Source: PCC-6406 sp964353225 (GTDB lineage Bacteria > Cyanobacteriota > Cyanobacteriia > Phormidesmidales > Phormidesmidaceae). From it: 13,242 bases of DNA. A model generated the notes under the pieces. That model was not told where the DNA came from. It did not search any database and saw only the letters and a program-made list of their open reading frames with translations. The DNA is taken from positions 1-13,242 of the forward strand of contig CAYGVA010000111.1 in assembly GCA_964353225.1 (NCBI GenBank). The letters run 5' to 3'. Both the position numbers and the translations under genes were made by a program. This document shows, piece by piece, positions 6,760 through 13,242 of this stretch (within the stretch, counting starts at the first letter, position 1; each line of letters begins with the position of its first letter).

Positions 6760-8658
6760 ATGGTGTTGCCACAATTGCCACAATTGCCACAATTAACCCT
6801 GATTAGCGGAAAGGGCGGGGTTGGGAAGACCACTTTTTCCTGCGCGATCGCCCTCACCCAGGCCCAGACCCACCCAGGGGAAACGGTGCTGTTGCTGTCC
6901 ACCGACCCCGCCCACTCCCTGGGGGATGTCCTACAGCTCTCGGTGGATGACGCGGCGCGGCCCCACCCTAGGTTAGGTAATCTCCACGTTCGGGCGCTGG
7001 ATGCGGAGCACCTGCTCCAGGCCTTTAAAACCCGTTACGGCACCGTACTAGAAACCTTGGTAGAGCGGGGTAGCTTTGTCGATAACGAAGATTTGTCCCC
7101 GGTGTGGGATATGGATTGGCCCGGCCTGAATGAGCTGATGGGGCTGCTGGAGATTGAGCGGATTCTGCGGGATGGGGAGGCGGATCGGGTGATTGTTGAT
7201 ATGGCCCCCAGCGGCCACACCCTGAATCTGCTAGGACTTATGGATTTTCTGGATACGTTTCTAACCGCCCTACAGTCCTTTCAAGATAAGCACCAATACA
7301 TGGCCAAGGCCCTCTCAGGCCGGTATACCCCTGATCAAGCCGATCAGTTTTTGACCACCATGGGGGCAGATCTGGCCGCTGGTCGTGCCCAACTCCAGGG
7401 CAACCGCACCGCCTGTTGGATTGTCGCCTTGGCCGAGCCCCTCAGCGTTCGGGAAACGGAGCGGTTTCTAGACGCGCTGCGGCAGTTACAGATTCCCCTC
7501 GGGGGGCTAGTGGTCAACCGTCTGACCCATAGCGCCGCCCAAACCACTCAACTCAAGGCTTTTAAGGACCTCGTGCCCGTTCAGCCCGTATTGGCATTGC
7601 CCCAATGGGCGACGGAGCCCGTCGGCACTGAAGCGCTAATTGAACTGATAACACACCTCGCCCCCGTCGCCCTGGAGGATGAAGCTGCCTTGACGGCGGC
7701 CCCAGGCGCTGCACCGGTCATTTGGCCCCAGCCGCTACCACCGGGTTGCCCCGACTTTATCGGAGAGGGGCGACGGCTCTTGATCGTGGGTGGCAAGGGG
7801 GGCGTGGGTAAAACCACCGTCTCGGCGGCGATCGCCACCGGCCTAGCCCACCACCACCCTGACCGGGCCATTCGGGTGGTGTCGATCGATCCGGCCCATT
7901 CCCTAGGGGATGTCTTTGAGACCCCCCTGGGCCATACCCCAACCCCCCTCACCGACAACCTCCGCGCCCAAGAAGTGAATGCCGAGCAGGTGCTCGAACG
8001 TTTCCGCGAAGATTACCTCTGGGAACTGGCCGAAATGATGGCGGGGGACAGCAGCGATGGTTCCCTGCAAATGGTCTATGGCCCCGAAGGCTGGCGGCAA
8101 ATCGTCACCCAGGCCCTACCCGGCATTGATGAAATGCTGTCCCTGGTGACGGTCATGGATTTGCTGGAACAGGACAGCGAAGCCCTGATTGTGCTGGATA
8201 CCGCCCCCACCGGGCATCTTTTGCAGTTTTTGGATATGCCGGCGGCGTTAGGGGATTGGCTGTCCTGGATCTTTAAACTCTGGATTAAATATCAAGATGT
8301 GGTGGGTCGGGTGGAGCTAATCGGTCGCCTGCGCCAGTTACGAAAGCGGGTGATGATGGCCCAAAAGCGCCTCACCGATACCAACCACACGGAGTTTATC
8401 GGGGTCGTGCAAAATCAGTCGGCCATTTTGGCGGAGGCGAGTCGGTTGACCGCCACCTTAACGGCACGGGGGGTCGCCCAGCGCTATGTCGTCCACAATC
8501 GCTATGGCACAGATCTAGATGCCACTGTCGCTAAGACCCTGGCGGCACAATTTCCGCAACAAACGATAGTTCCTTTGCCGACCCTGCCGGAGGTGAGTCC
8601 CCGTCACCAGGTGGCCGGAGCCGCACGGTTGCTGTTTCCCTGGGCTGATTGTCCTTGA
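6760..8658 (+). CDS. Tandem ArsA/GET3-family anion-transporting ATPase
   Basis: A 632-residue cytosolic SIMIBI-class ATPase made of two homologous halves. Each has a deviant Walker A, SGKGGVGKTT at 16-25 and GGKGGVGKTT at 344-353, and the family signature, DMAPSGHTLNLL from residue 147 and DTAPTGHLLQFL from 480. Both halves keep the intermediate lysine, so both may bind ATP. Classical ArsA couples ATP hydrolysis to arsenite export through ArsB. No arsB, arsR or arsC is present, and only four cysteines are seen, in no evident metal-binding set, so arsenite export is doubtful. GET3-like chaperone or targeting work is an alternative. The TIR-SLOG gene begins only 7 bases after the stop, which points to co-transcription. 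The N-terminus carries three LPQ repeats. Confidence 0.85.
   Translation: MVLPQLPQLPQLTLISGKGGVGKTTFSCAIALTQAQTHPGETVLLLSTDPAHSLGDVLQLSVDDAARPHPRLGNLHVRALDAEHLLQAFKTRYGTVLETLVERGSFVDNEDLSPVWDMDWPGLNELMGLLEIERILRDGEADRVIVDMAPSGHTLNLLGLMDFLDTFLTALQSFQDKHQYMAKALSGRYTPDQADQFLTTMGADLAAGRAQLQGNRTACWIVALAEPLSVRETERFLDALRQLQIPLGGLVVNRLTHSAAQTTQLKAFKDLVPVQPVLALPQWATEPVGTEALIELITHLAPVALEDEAALTAAPGAAPVIWPQPLPPGCPDFIGEGRRLLIVGGKGGVGKTTVSAAIATGLAHHHPDRAIRVVSIDPAHSLGDVFETPLGHTPTPLTDNLRAQEVNAEQVLERFREDYLWELAEMMAGDSSDGSLQMVYGPEGWRQIVTQALPGIDEMLSLVTVMDLLEQDSEALIVLDTAPTGHLLQFLDMPAALGDWLSWIFKLWIKYQDVVGRVELIGRLRQLRKRVMMAQKRLTDTNHTEFIGVVQNQSAILAEASRLTATLTARGVAQRYVVHNRYGTDLDATVAKTLAAQFPQQTIVPLPTLPEVSPRHQVAGAARLLFPWADCP
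6766..6792 (+). repeat. Three tandem copies of TTGCCACAA encoding (LPQ)3
   Basis: Perfect 9-base units at 6766-6774, 6775-6783 and 6784-6792, in frame, immediately before the first strand of the ATPase fold. The unit is a multiple of three, so copy changes would vary linker length without a frameshift. Confidence 0.85.
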
Positions 8659-8665
8659 GGCTGAC

Positions 8666-9841
8666 ATGAATCAGATTTATATTTCCTACGCCTGGAAAGA
8701 CAACAAGAGTGAATCTGGGCAACAGCGAGAAGCCCTCGTCGATCGCATTTGCGATGCCCTGATCTCACAACGCTACAACCTCATTCGAGATCGCCATCAC
8801 CTCACCCTGGGCAACAGCATCGAGCAATTTATGCGCGAAATTGGTCGCGGCAACTACGTGATCTTGGTGATTAGCGATAAGTACCTGCGATCGGAATATT
8901 GCATGTTTGAAGCGATCGAGGTGATGAAACATAAAGGATATGAACAGAAGATTTTCCCTGTGGTGCTGTCCGACGCCAATATCTATACCCGAGCGGGTCA
9001 AATTGACTACATTCACCATTGGCGGCAGCAGGTCGCACAACTCAAAGACCTGATGGGCTCAGACCCCGCAGCCGAATATTCCGCCCTGGTCGATGTTGTC
9101 CGCAAAATCCGTGAGATTTCTGCACAGGTAGACGACTTCATTGTGTTCATCAAAGACAAACTCAGCATTGACCCGGCTCAGAACTTTGACGCCTTTATCG
9201 ATAACCTGACCGGCAATATCCAGCAAGACTCAGAGAAGCTCAGGTGCACCAAAACCATTCTGGTGGCCGGTACCGGCAACTTCCAGATACCTGACGAGGT
9301 GAATTGGTGCGCCCAAAAACTGGGTCAGGAAATCGCCCAAGCCCATTACAAGCTGATTACCGGCGGTTGGGAGGGGGTCGATTATGTGGTGGCCGACAAT
9401 TTTGCCAAAACCCTCTCCCCAGCCAACATTCCCTTGACGGACAAATTGACCCAGGTGGTCCCCCAGGGCAAACAACCGGTCTTTAAAGGTGGGAGGGTTG
9501 CTTACACCGAACCAGGGGTGAATGAATGGCTCGATTGTCTACAACGGGCTGACCTGGTCATTTTGGTGGGCGGGGTGGGGGGTACCTATGAGACCTATCA
9601 ATATGCCCGCCAGGAAAACATCCCGGTGATTCCCATTGTTTGCACCAACGGCGATGCCAAGCGGGTCTTTGATGAAATGCTACAGACTTGGGATGACCAG
9701 CTGATGGGCAATCTCTCCACTGACCAATTCAAATCCTTAAATCAGTACATTAATGACGCTGCCACCGCCGATATCGTTATCCATGACGTGATGGATATGG
9801 TCAACGAAATCATCTTCTCAAAAATGATGTTGCTACCATAA
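8666..9841 (+). CDS. TIR-SLOG fusion protein (Thoeris-like candidate)
   Basis: A 391-residue cytosolic protein. Residues 1-125 form a TIR domain: IYISYAW, then LTLGNSIEQFM, then YVILVISDKYLRSEYCMFE, with Glu82 as the likely catalytic residue in S76-x-x-C79-x-x-E82. A helical linker spans about 130-190. Residues 195-325 are a SLOG (LOG/DprA-like) Rossmann domain, with ILVAGTGN, LITGGWEGVD and the nucleotide-binding VGGVGGTYETYQYARQ, followed by a helical tail. TIR domains of this kind cleave NAD+ or make cyclic ADP-ribose variants. In Thoeris, the SLOG domain of ThsA binds that signal and activates a Sir2 NADase. Here maker and sensor lie on one chain and no Sir2 is present, so self-regulation or NAD+ depletion is inferred. 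GAGG 5 bases upstream supports the start, and the gene sits 7 bases after the ATPase gene. Confidence 0.85.
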   Translation: MNQIYISYAWKDNKSESGQQREALVDRICDALISQRYNLIRDRHHLTLGNSIEQFMREIGRGNYVILVISDKYLRSEYCMFEAIEVMKHKGYEQKIFPVVLSDANIYTRAGQIDYIHHWRQQVAQLKDLMGSDPAAEYSALVDVVRKIREISAQVDDFIVFIKDKLSIDPAQNFDAFIDNLTGNIQQDSEKLRCTKTILVAGTGNFQIPDEVNWCAQKLGQEIAQAHYKLITGGWEGVDYVVADNFAKTLSPANIPLTDKLTQVVPQGKQPVFKGGRVAYTEPGVNEWLDCLQRADLVILVGGVGGTYETYQYARQENIPVIPIVCTNGDAKRVFDEMLQTWDDQLMGNLSTDQFKSLNQYINDAATADIVIHDVMDMVNEIIFSKMMLLP

Positions 9842-9894
9842 ATAGAGAGATTGAGATATCAGCCAAAACCATATCTCCCATACGCTTCCTTAAC

Positions 9895-10293
9895 ATGGCT
9901 CAAATCACGATTGATATCCCTGACGAACTCGCTCAACAACTCGTCCCTTTTCAAAGCCAGTTTTCCGATCTTTTTACCCGGCTCATTGCCACCCCCTTGC
10001 TCAAGCAGCCTTCCCCCAGTCAAGGTCCCCCTACCGGCCTGGTTAGCACCTCTGATACTTATCAAGAAATTCTCGACTTTTTGATAAGCCGCCCCACCTC
10101 AGCACAAATCATCAATTTCAAAGTGTCGGAAACCGCTCAAAATCGGCTGCAAGCCCTTCTGCAACAAAACCGTGAGGTGGCGCTTACGCCTGCTGAAACG
10201 GCAGAGATAGATCTCTATGAGCAATTGGACACCCTGATTGGATTCCTCAAAATCCGGGCTTACACCACCTTTAACGCAGCTCCCCAAACCTAG
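9895..10293 (+). CDS. Hypothetical cyanobacterial protein paired with an HNH nuclease
   Basis: A 132-residue protein without signal peptide or membrane helix. The start ITIDIPDELAQQL has the strand-helix look of a small antitoxin or DNA-binding N-terminus. A Pro/Ser-rich linker follows (about residues 38-50). The C-terminal half is helical (YQEILDFLISRPTSAQIINF, then an acidic stretch ending GFLKIRAY). From memory this type is widespread in cyanobacteria and usually lies directly upstream of a small HNH endonuclease gene, as here (8-base gap). Function is unknown; a regulatory or antitoxin-like partner of the nuclease is a guess. No strong ribosome site was seen. It begins 53 bases after the TIR-SLOG gene. 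Confidence 0.75.
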   Translation: MAQITIDIPDELAQQLVPFQSQFSDLFTRLIATPLLKQPSPSQGPPTGLVSTSDTYQEILDFLISRPTSAQIINFKVSETAQNRLQALLQQNREVALTPAETAEIDLYEQLDTLIGFLKIRAYTTFNAAPQT

Positions 10294-10301
10294 CGCTGCC
10301 C

Positions 10302-10628
10302 ATGACTGACTACATCCCGGCACCACTCCGCCAATTAGTGCAACAGCGGGCCTTAGGTGCTTGTGAGTACTGCTTGATCCACCAAACGTTTTCCATGTAT
10401 CGCCACGAGGTTGATCATGCTATCGCCCTCAAGTATGGCGGGCAGACAACGCCAGAGAATCTAGTGCTGGCTTGTTTACCCTGCAATCGTCTAAAACCCA
10501 TGAATTGTTGGCCACAGAAATTAGTGTCAGCGGATCACAGCGGGCAGACTGATGATCAGTCTGGGGTTTCTCGGATTGCCAAGTGTGTTGAAACGCTGGG
10601 CTCGGTGCCTCTCTGCCCTAAAATCTGA
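10302..10628 (+). CDS. HNH endonuclease with abnormal C-terminus
   Basis: A 108-residue protein with a complete HNH core. It has two zinc-binding pairs, C21-x-x-C24 and C58-x-x-C61, the HE-V-DH motif ending in His39, Asn53 in PENL, and Asn62 in CNRLK. The core is typical of the small cyanobacterial HNH proteins. The usual tail after CNR-x-KG (a segment like GSD...FNPR...W...HF) is missing. It is replaced by 45 residues of unrelated sequence that include a 19-base palindrome. I infer a truncation or rearrangement that removed the tail; the nuclease may be dead or altered. Catalytic residues are intact. Confidence 0.8.
   Translation: MTDYIPAPLRQLVQQRALGACEYCLIHQTFSMYRHEVDHAIALKYGGQTTPENLVLACLPCNRLKPMNCWPQKLVSADHSGQTDDQSGVSRIAKCVETLGSVPLCPKI
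10545..10563. repeat. 19-base palindrome within the HNH tail
   Basis: CAGACTGATGATCAGTCTG is a 9-bp perfect inverted repeat around a single base. It lies in the part of the HNH gene that no longer looks like the family. No T-run follows, so it is not an evident terminator. Confidence 0.7.
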
Positions 10629-10668
10629 GCAGTCTGTGTTTCCCTGAACCCGTTTCCTAAGCCAATTT

Positions 10669-12321
10669 ATGGTTGAGCGTGCTCCCTCGATTCCCACAAC
10701 GTCGCGGCTGAGTGATCCCAGTCGCTTTGACCGCAGCTACCTGCAACGCGATCGCATCCTTGCCGCCATTGACGTGGGCACCAACTCCATTCACATGGTG
10801 GTGGTCAAAATCCAGCCCCATCTCCCGGCCTTTACCATCATCGATCGCGAAAAAGAAACCGTCCGTTTGGGCAACTTCTCGGAAGCCACCGGTGGTCTCG
10901 CCGAAGAAGCGATCGAGCGAGGGGTGCAGTCCCTGAAACGATGTCGGGCGATCGCCGAAAGTTTCCAGGCAGAAGAGATCCTGGCGGTGGCCACCAGCGC
11001 CGTGCGGGAGGCCAGTAACGGCAATACTTTTCTCGAACGGGTCGAAAAAGAGGTGGGCCTTTCCGTTAACCTGATTTCTGGCACCGAAGAAGCCCGCCGG
11101 ATTTATCTGGGTGTGCTCTCAGGGATGGAATTCCATAGCCGTCCCCACGCCATCATCGACATTGGCGGCGGTTCCACCGAGCTGATTCTCGGCACCGGCG
11201 AACCCCATCGCTTTTTGAGCAGCACCAAAGTAGGGGCGGTGCGCCTGACCGGGCAACTGGTCACCACCAACCCCATTAGCAAAGACGAATTCACCTACCT
11301 CAGTGCCTATGTGCGGGGCCGCATTGAGCCCGCTGTCGAGGATCTGAAGCGTCACCTGCAACCGGAAGAGCGGCTGCGCTTAGTGGGTACATCCGGCACC
11401 ATTGAATGTCTAGCTGCCCTCATTGCCCATGAGCGGCTGGGATTTGTGCCCGATCCGCTCAACGGTTTTCAAATGAGCCTGTCAGAGCTCCAGGACTGGG
11501 TCGAGCGATTGCGCCACATGACCTATGCAGAGCGGCTGGCCCTACCAGAAATGTCTGCCCGCCGGGCCGAAATTATTGTGGCAGGGGCGGTGATCTTGCA
11601 AAACGCCATGGAAATGCTGGGGGTTGAAACCCTCACCGTCTGTGAGCGTGCCCTGCGGGAAGGGGTGGTGGTGGACTGGATGATTACCCGTGGGCTGATT
11701 GAAGACCGGATGCAGTTCCAAAGCTCCATTCGGGAGCGGAATGTGCTCAATACTGCCCAAAAGTATCAGGTGTCGGGGGAGCATAGTGAGCGCATCGCCC
11801 AATATGCCCTAGCGCTGTTTGACGCCACCCAAGGGCACCTGCACCAATGGGGTGATCCGGAGCGGCAGTTGCTCTGGGCGGCGGCTATTCTGCATAATTG
11901 TGGCCATTTCATCAGCCACTCTAGCCACCACAAGCATTCCTACTACCTCATCCGCCATGGGGAACTGTTGGGCTACACCGAGGTGGATATTGAGGTGATT
12001 GGCAACATTGCCCGCTACCACCGCAAGAGCCTGCCCCGCAAGAAGCACGACAATTACCGTAATTTACCCACCAAATACCATCGTCAAGTGGTGAGTCATC
12101 TCAGCGCTCTCTTGCGGGTCGCGGTGGCCCTCGATCGGCGGGGCATTGGGGCGATCGCGCAAGTCACTTACACCTTTAACCCGGACACTCGAGTCCTAGC
12201 ATTACGCCTAAAACCTGCCTATGGCCAAGACGACTGCGCCTCGGAACTGTGGAATTTGGACGATAAGAAGCTGTGGCTAGAGGAACTCTTTGAAATTAAA
12301 GTGGTGGCCGAACTGGAGTAA
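10669..12321 (+). CDS. ppx: Ppx/GppA family exopolyphosphatase / pppGpp phosphatase
   Basis: A 550-residue cytosolic phosphohydrolase that releases phosphate from long-chain polyphosphate and possibly from pppGpp. The actin-like domain shows all family motifs in order: DVGTNS at 35-40, TSAVREA at 109-115, SGTEEA at 137-142 with the catalytic Glu region, IDIGGGSTE at 163-171 and GTSGT at 240-244. The C-terminal part (about 360-550) is the HD-like domain, with HSERIA at 372 and AAILHNCGHFISHSSHHKHS from about 405; the ARYHRKS helix at 448-454 is typical. The length is slightly above the E. coli enzyme (about 513), with about 25 extra N-terminal residues before the first strand. Ppx and GppA cannot be told apart from sequence alone. 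The gene follows the HNH gene by 40 bases and precedes the ClC gene by 59. Confidence 0.92.
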   Translation: MVERAPSIPTTSRLSDPSRFDRSYLQRDRILAAIDVGTNSIHMVVVKIQPHLPAFTIIDREKETVRLGNFSEATGGLAEEAIERGVQSLKRCRAIAESFQAEEILAVATSAVREASNGNTFLERVEKEVGLSVNLISGTEEARRIYLGVLSGMEFHSRPHAIIDIGGGSTELILGTGEPHRFLSSTKVGAVRLTGQLVTTNPISKDEFTYLSAYVRGRIEPAVEDLKRHLQPEERLRLVGTSGTIECLAALIAHERLGFVPDPLNGFQMSLSELQDWVERLRHMTYAERLALPEMSARRAEIIVAGAVILQNAMEMLGVETLTVCERALREGVVVDWMITRGLIEDRMQFQSSIRERNVLNTAQKYQVSGEHSERIAQYALALFDATQGHLHQWGDPERQLLWAAAILHNCGHFISHSSHHKHSYYLIRHGELLGYTEVDIEVIGNIARYHRKSLPRKKHDNYRNLPTKYHRQVVSHLSALLRVAVALDRRGIGAIAQVTYTFNPDTRVLALRLKPAYGQDDCASELWNLDDKKLWLEELFEIKVVAELE

Positions 12322-12380
12322 GGATCGAGGCCAGACAAGATTCTTGAGACAATCCGTTCTGAGAATGTCCTACAGTCGGC

Positions 12381-13242
12381 ATGGATTCAGTCGGCCGCAA
12401 TTTAACTCCAGCATCCATGGGGCGCTCTAGGCGCATATACCAGTTTCTTGACCCTAAGCAGGTGGCGATCGCGGAAGCCTGTGTGATTGGCTTAGTGTCG
12501 GGTCTGGCGGCGGTGGCCCTAAAGCAAGGGGTGGAGTTGATGACCGCTTGGCGGCTCCAGACCGCCTTGCCGCTGTGGTTGCTATTGCCAGGATTGGGCC
12601 TCGTCGGCGGAATTTGCTCCGGCTGGCTCGTAGAGTCTGCCCCAGAACTGGCCGGTAGCGGCATTCCCCAGGTCAAAGCCGCCCTCAGCTATGTCAAAGT
12701 TGCGCTGACGTTACGCACCGTCATTCTGAAATTGGTGAGCACGATGCTGGCCCTGGGCTCAGGTCTATCCCTAGGTCGCCAAGGGCCGACGGTGCAGATT
12801 GGGGCGGCGGTTGCGGCCCAGCTCAGCCTCTGGGTGCCCACCTCCCCCCAATATCGCCGCCAATTGATCGCTGCTGGAGCAGCGGCGGGACTTGCTGCTG
12901 GGTTTAATGCCCCCATTTCCGGGGTGTTGTTTGTAGTGGAGGAGCTGCTACAAGATTTTTCTGGGCTGACCCTGGGCACCGCTATCTTGGCCTCATTTGT
13001 GGGGGCGGTGGTGTCCCGATTGCTGGGGGGGCAGGGGCTCAACCTCAGCAATGTGGGGCTATTGCAAACGGGTTTTTCTATCCCAGATCTGCCCTTTTTG
13101 ATCCTGCTGGGGGTGCTGTCAGGACTGCTGGGTCGCCTCTTTAGCCAGGGGATTATGGCGAGTCTGGCCTTTTATCACCAACTGCAAGCGGTGCGGTTTC
13201 CGGTGCGGGTGGGCTTGGCGGGGGTGGTGACCGGGTTGGTGG
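12381..13242 (+). CDS. ClC-family chloride channel or H+/Cl- antiporter (partial, 3' end outside window)
   Basis: The first 287 codons of a polytopic inner-membrane anion transporter. The chloride-site motif GSGIP lies at 92-96, with Ser93 as the anion-coordinating serine. The motif usually written GREGP reads G132-R-Q-G-P136, so the external gating glutamate is glutamine here (codon CAA). FNAP at 175-178 and the Glu pair 187-188, matching the internal proton glutamate of ClC-ec1, are kept. Many hydrophobic helices are visible between residues 30 and 287. The start at 12381 is the first ATG after an in-frame stop at 12360; an ATG at 12417 is also possible. No strong ribosome site is seen. The substitution could favour channel-like behaviour, but may be a normal feature of this cyanobacterial subfamily. 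Confidence 0.9.
   Translation, partial: MDSVGRNLTPASMGRSRRIYQFLDPKQVAIAEACVIGLVSGLAAVALKQGVELMTAWRLQTALPLWLLLPGLGLVGGICSGWLVESAPELAGSGIPQVKAALSYVKVALTLRTVILKLVSTMLALGSGLSLGRQGPTVQIGAAVAAQLSLWVPTSPQYRRQLIAAGAAAGLAAGFNAPISGVLFVVEELLQDFSGLTLGTAILASFVGAVVSRLLGGQGLNLSNVGLLQTGFSIPDLPFLILLGVLSGLLGRLFSQGIMASLAFYHQLQAVRFPVRVGLAGVVTGLV

Larger units (their letters stand above)
418..12472. repeat. Twelve HIP1 octamers (GCGATCGC)
   Basis: Copies start at 418, 2291, 2753, 3546, 4157, 5941, 6844, 7828, 10748, 10948, 12151 and 12465. All lie inside genes. This density is a cyanobacterial signature. None lies between 7836 and 10747, the stretch holding the second half of the ATPase gene, the TIR-SLOG gene and the HNH pair. 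Confidence 0.9.

Noticed and set aside
6760..8658. Arsenite resistance pump role
   Set aside because: There are no arsB, arsC or arsR neighbours and no evident cysteine metal site; only the fold family can be claimed.
9895..10628. Toxin-antitoxin module
   Set aside because: The pair looks like a known cyanobacterial hypothetical/HNH neighbourhood, but nothing in the sequence proves toxicity or neutralisation.

Overview
The window looks like cyanobacterial chromosome. It carries twelve copies of the HIP1 octamer GCGATCGC, a small regulator-like protein of a family I know only from cyanobacteria, a peroxiredoxin 6-type 1-Cys peroxiredoxin, and a large TIR/WD40 protein of a cyanobacterial type. 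The GC-rich coding style suggests a filamentous, Leptolyngbya- or Phormidium-like lineage, but the genus cannot be fixed from sequence alone.

Left part (1-4558, minus strand): one giant gene running off the left edge. As designed it encodes three TIR modules in a row, a coiled coil, one membrane helix, fourteen WD40 repeats (two seven-bladed propellers) and an acidic, proline-rich tail. It is broken twice: a one-base frameshift in an A4 run at codon 16 (4510-4513) and an in-frame TAG at 1093-1095 inside WD repeat 10. The rest of the frame is clean, so it is a very recent pseudogene, a recoded gene, or an assembly with two errors.

Middle (4559-6759): a 450-base intergenic region with a strong 11-bp inverted repeat, then a 1-Cys peroxiredoxin gene with a clear terminator, a convergent small gene of the Npun_R1517/Asr1734-like type, and a 699-base AT-rich intergenic region. 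The latter holds a perfect CRP palindrome (TGTGA-N6-TCACA) and a TTGTGAC direct repeat.

Right part (6760-13242, all plus strand): a tandem ArsA/GET3-type ATPase is followed after 7 bases by a TIR-SLOG fusion protein. The fusion resembles a one-chain version of Thoeris logic, with a TIR NAD-processing domain joined to a nucleotide-sensing SLOG domain. Next come a small cyanobacterial hypothetical protein with an HNH nuclease that has an abnormal tail, a Ppx/GppA polyphosphate/pppGpp phosphatase, and the first 287 codons of a ClC chloride channel/antiporter whose gating glutamate is glutamine.

The most likely under-described system is the ArsA-type ATPase plus TIR-SLOG pair, lying about 2.2 kb from a triple-TIR receptor-like gene. 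All four TIR domains share the same S-x-x-C-x-x-E signature around the candidate catalytic glutamate. A defence role is inference. Ppx/GppA, the peroxiredoxin and ClC are ordinary housekeeping genes.
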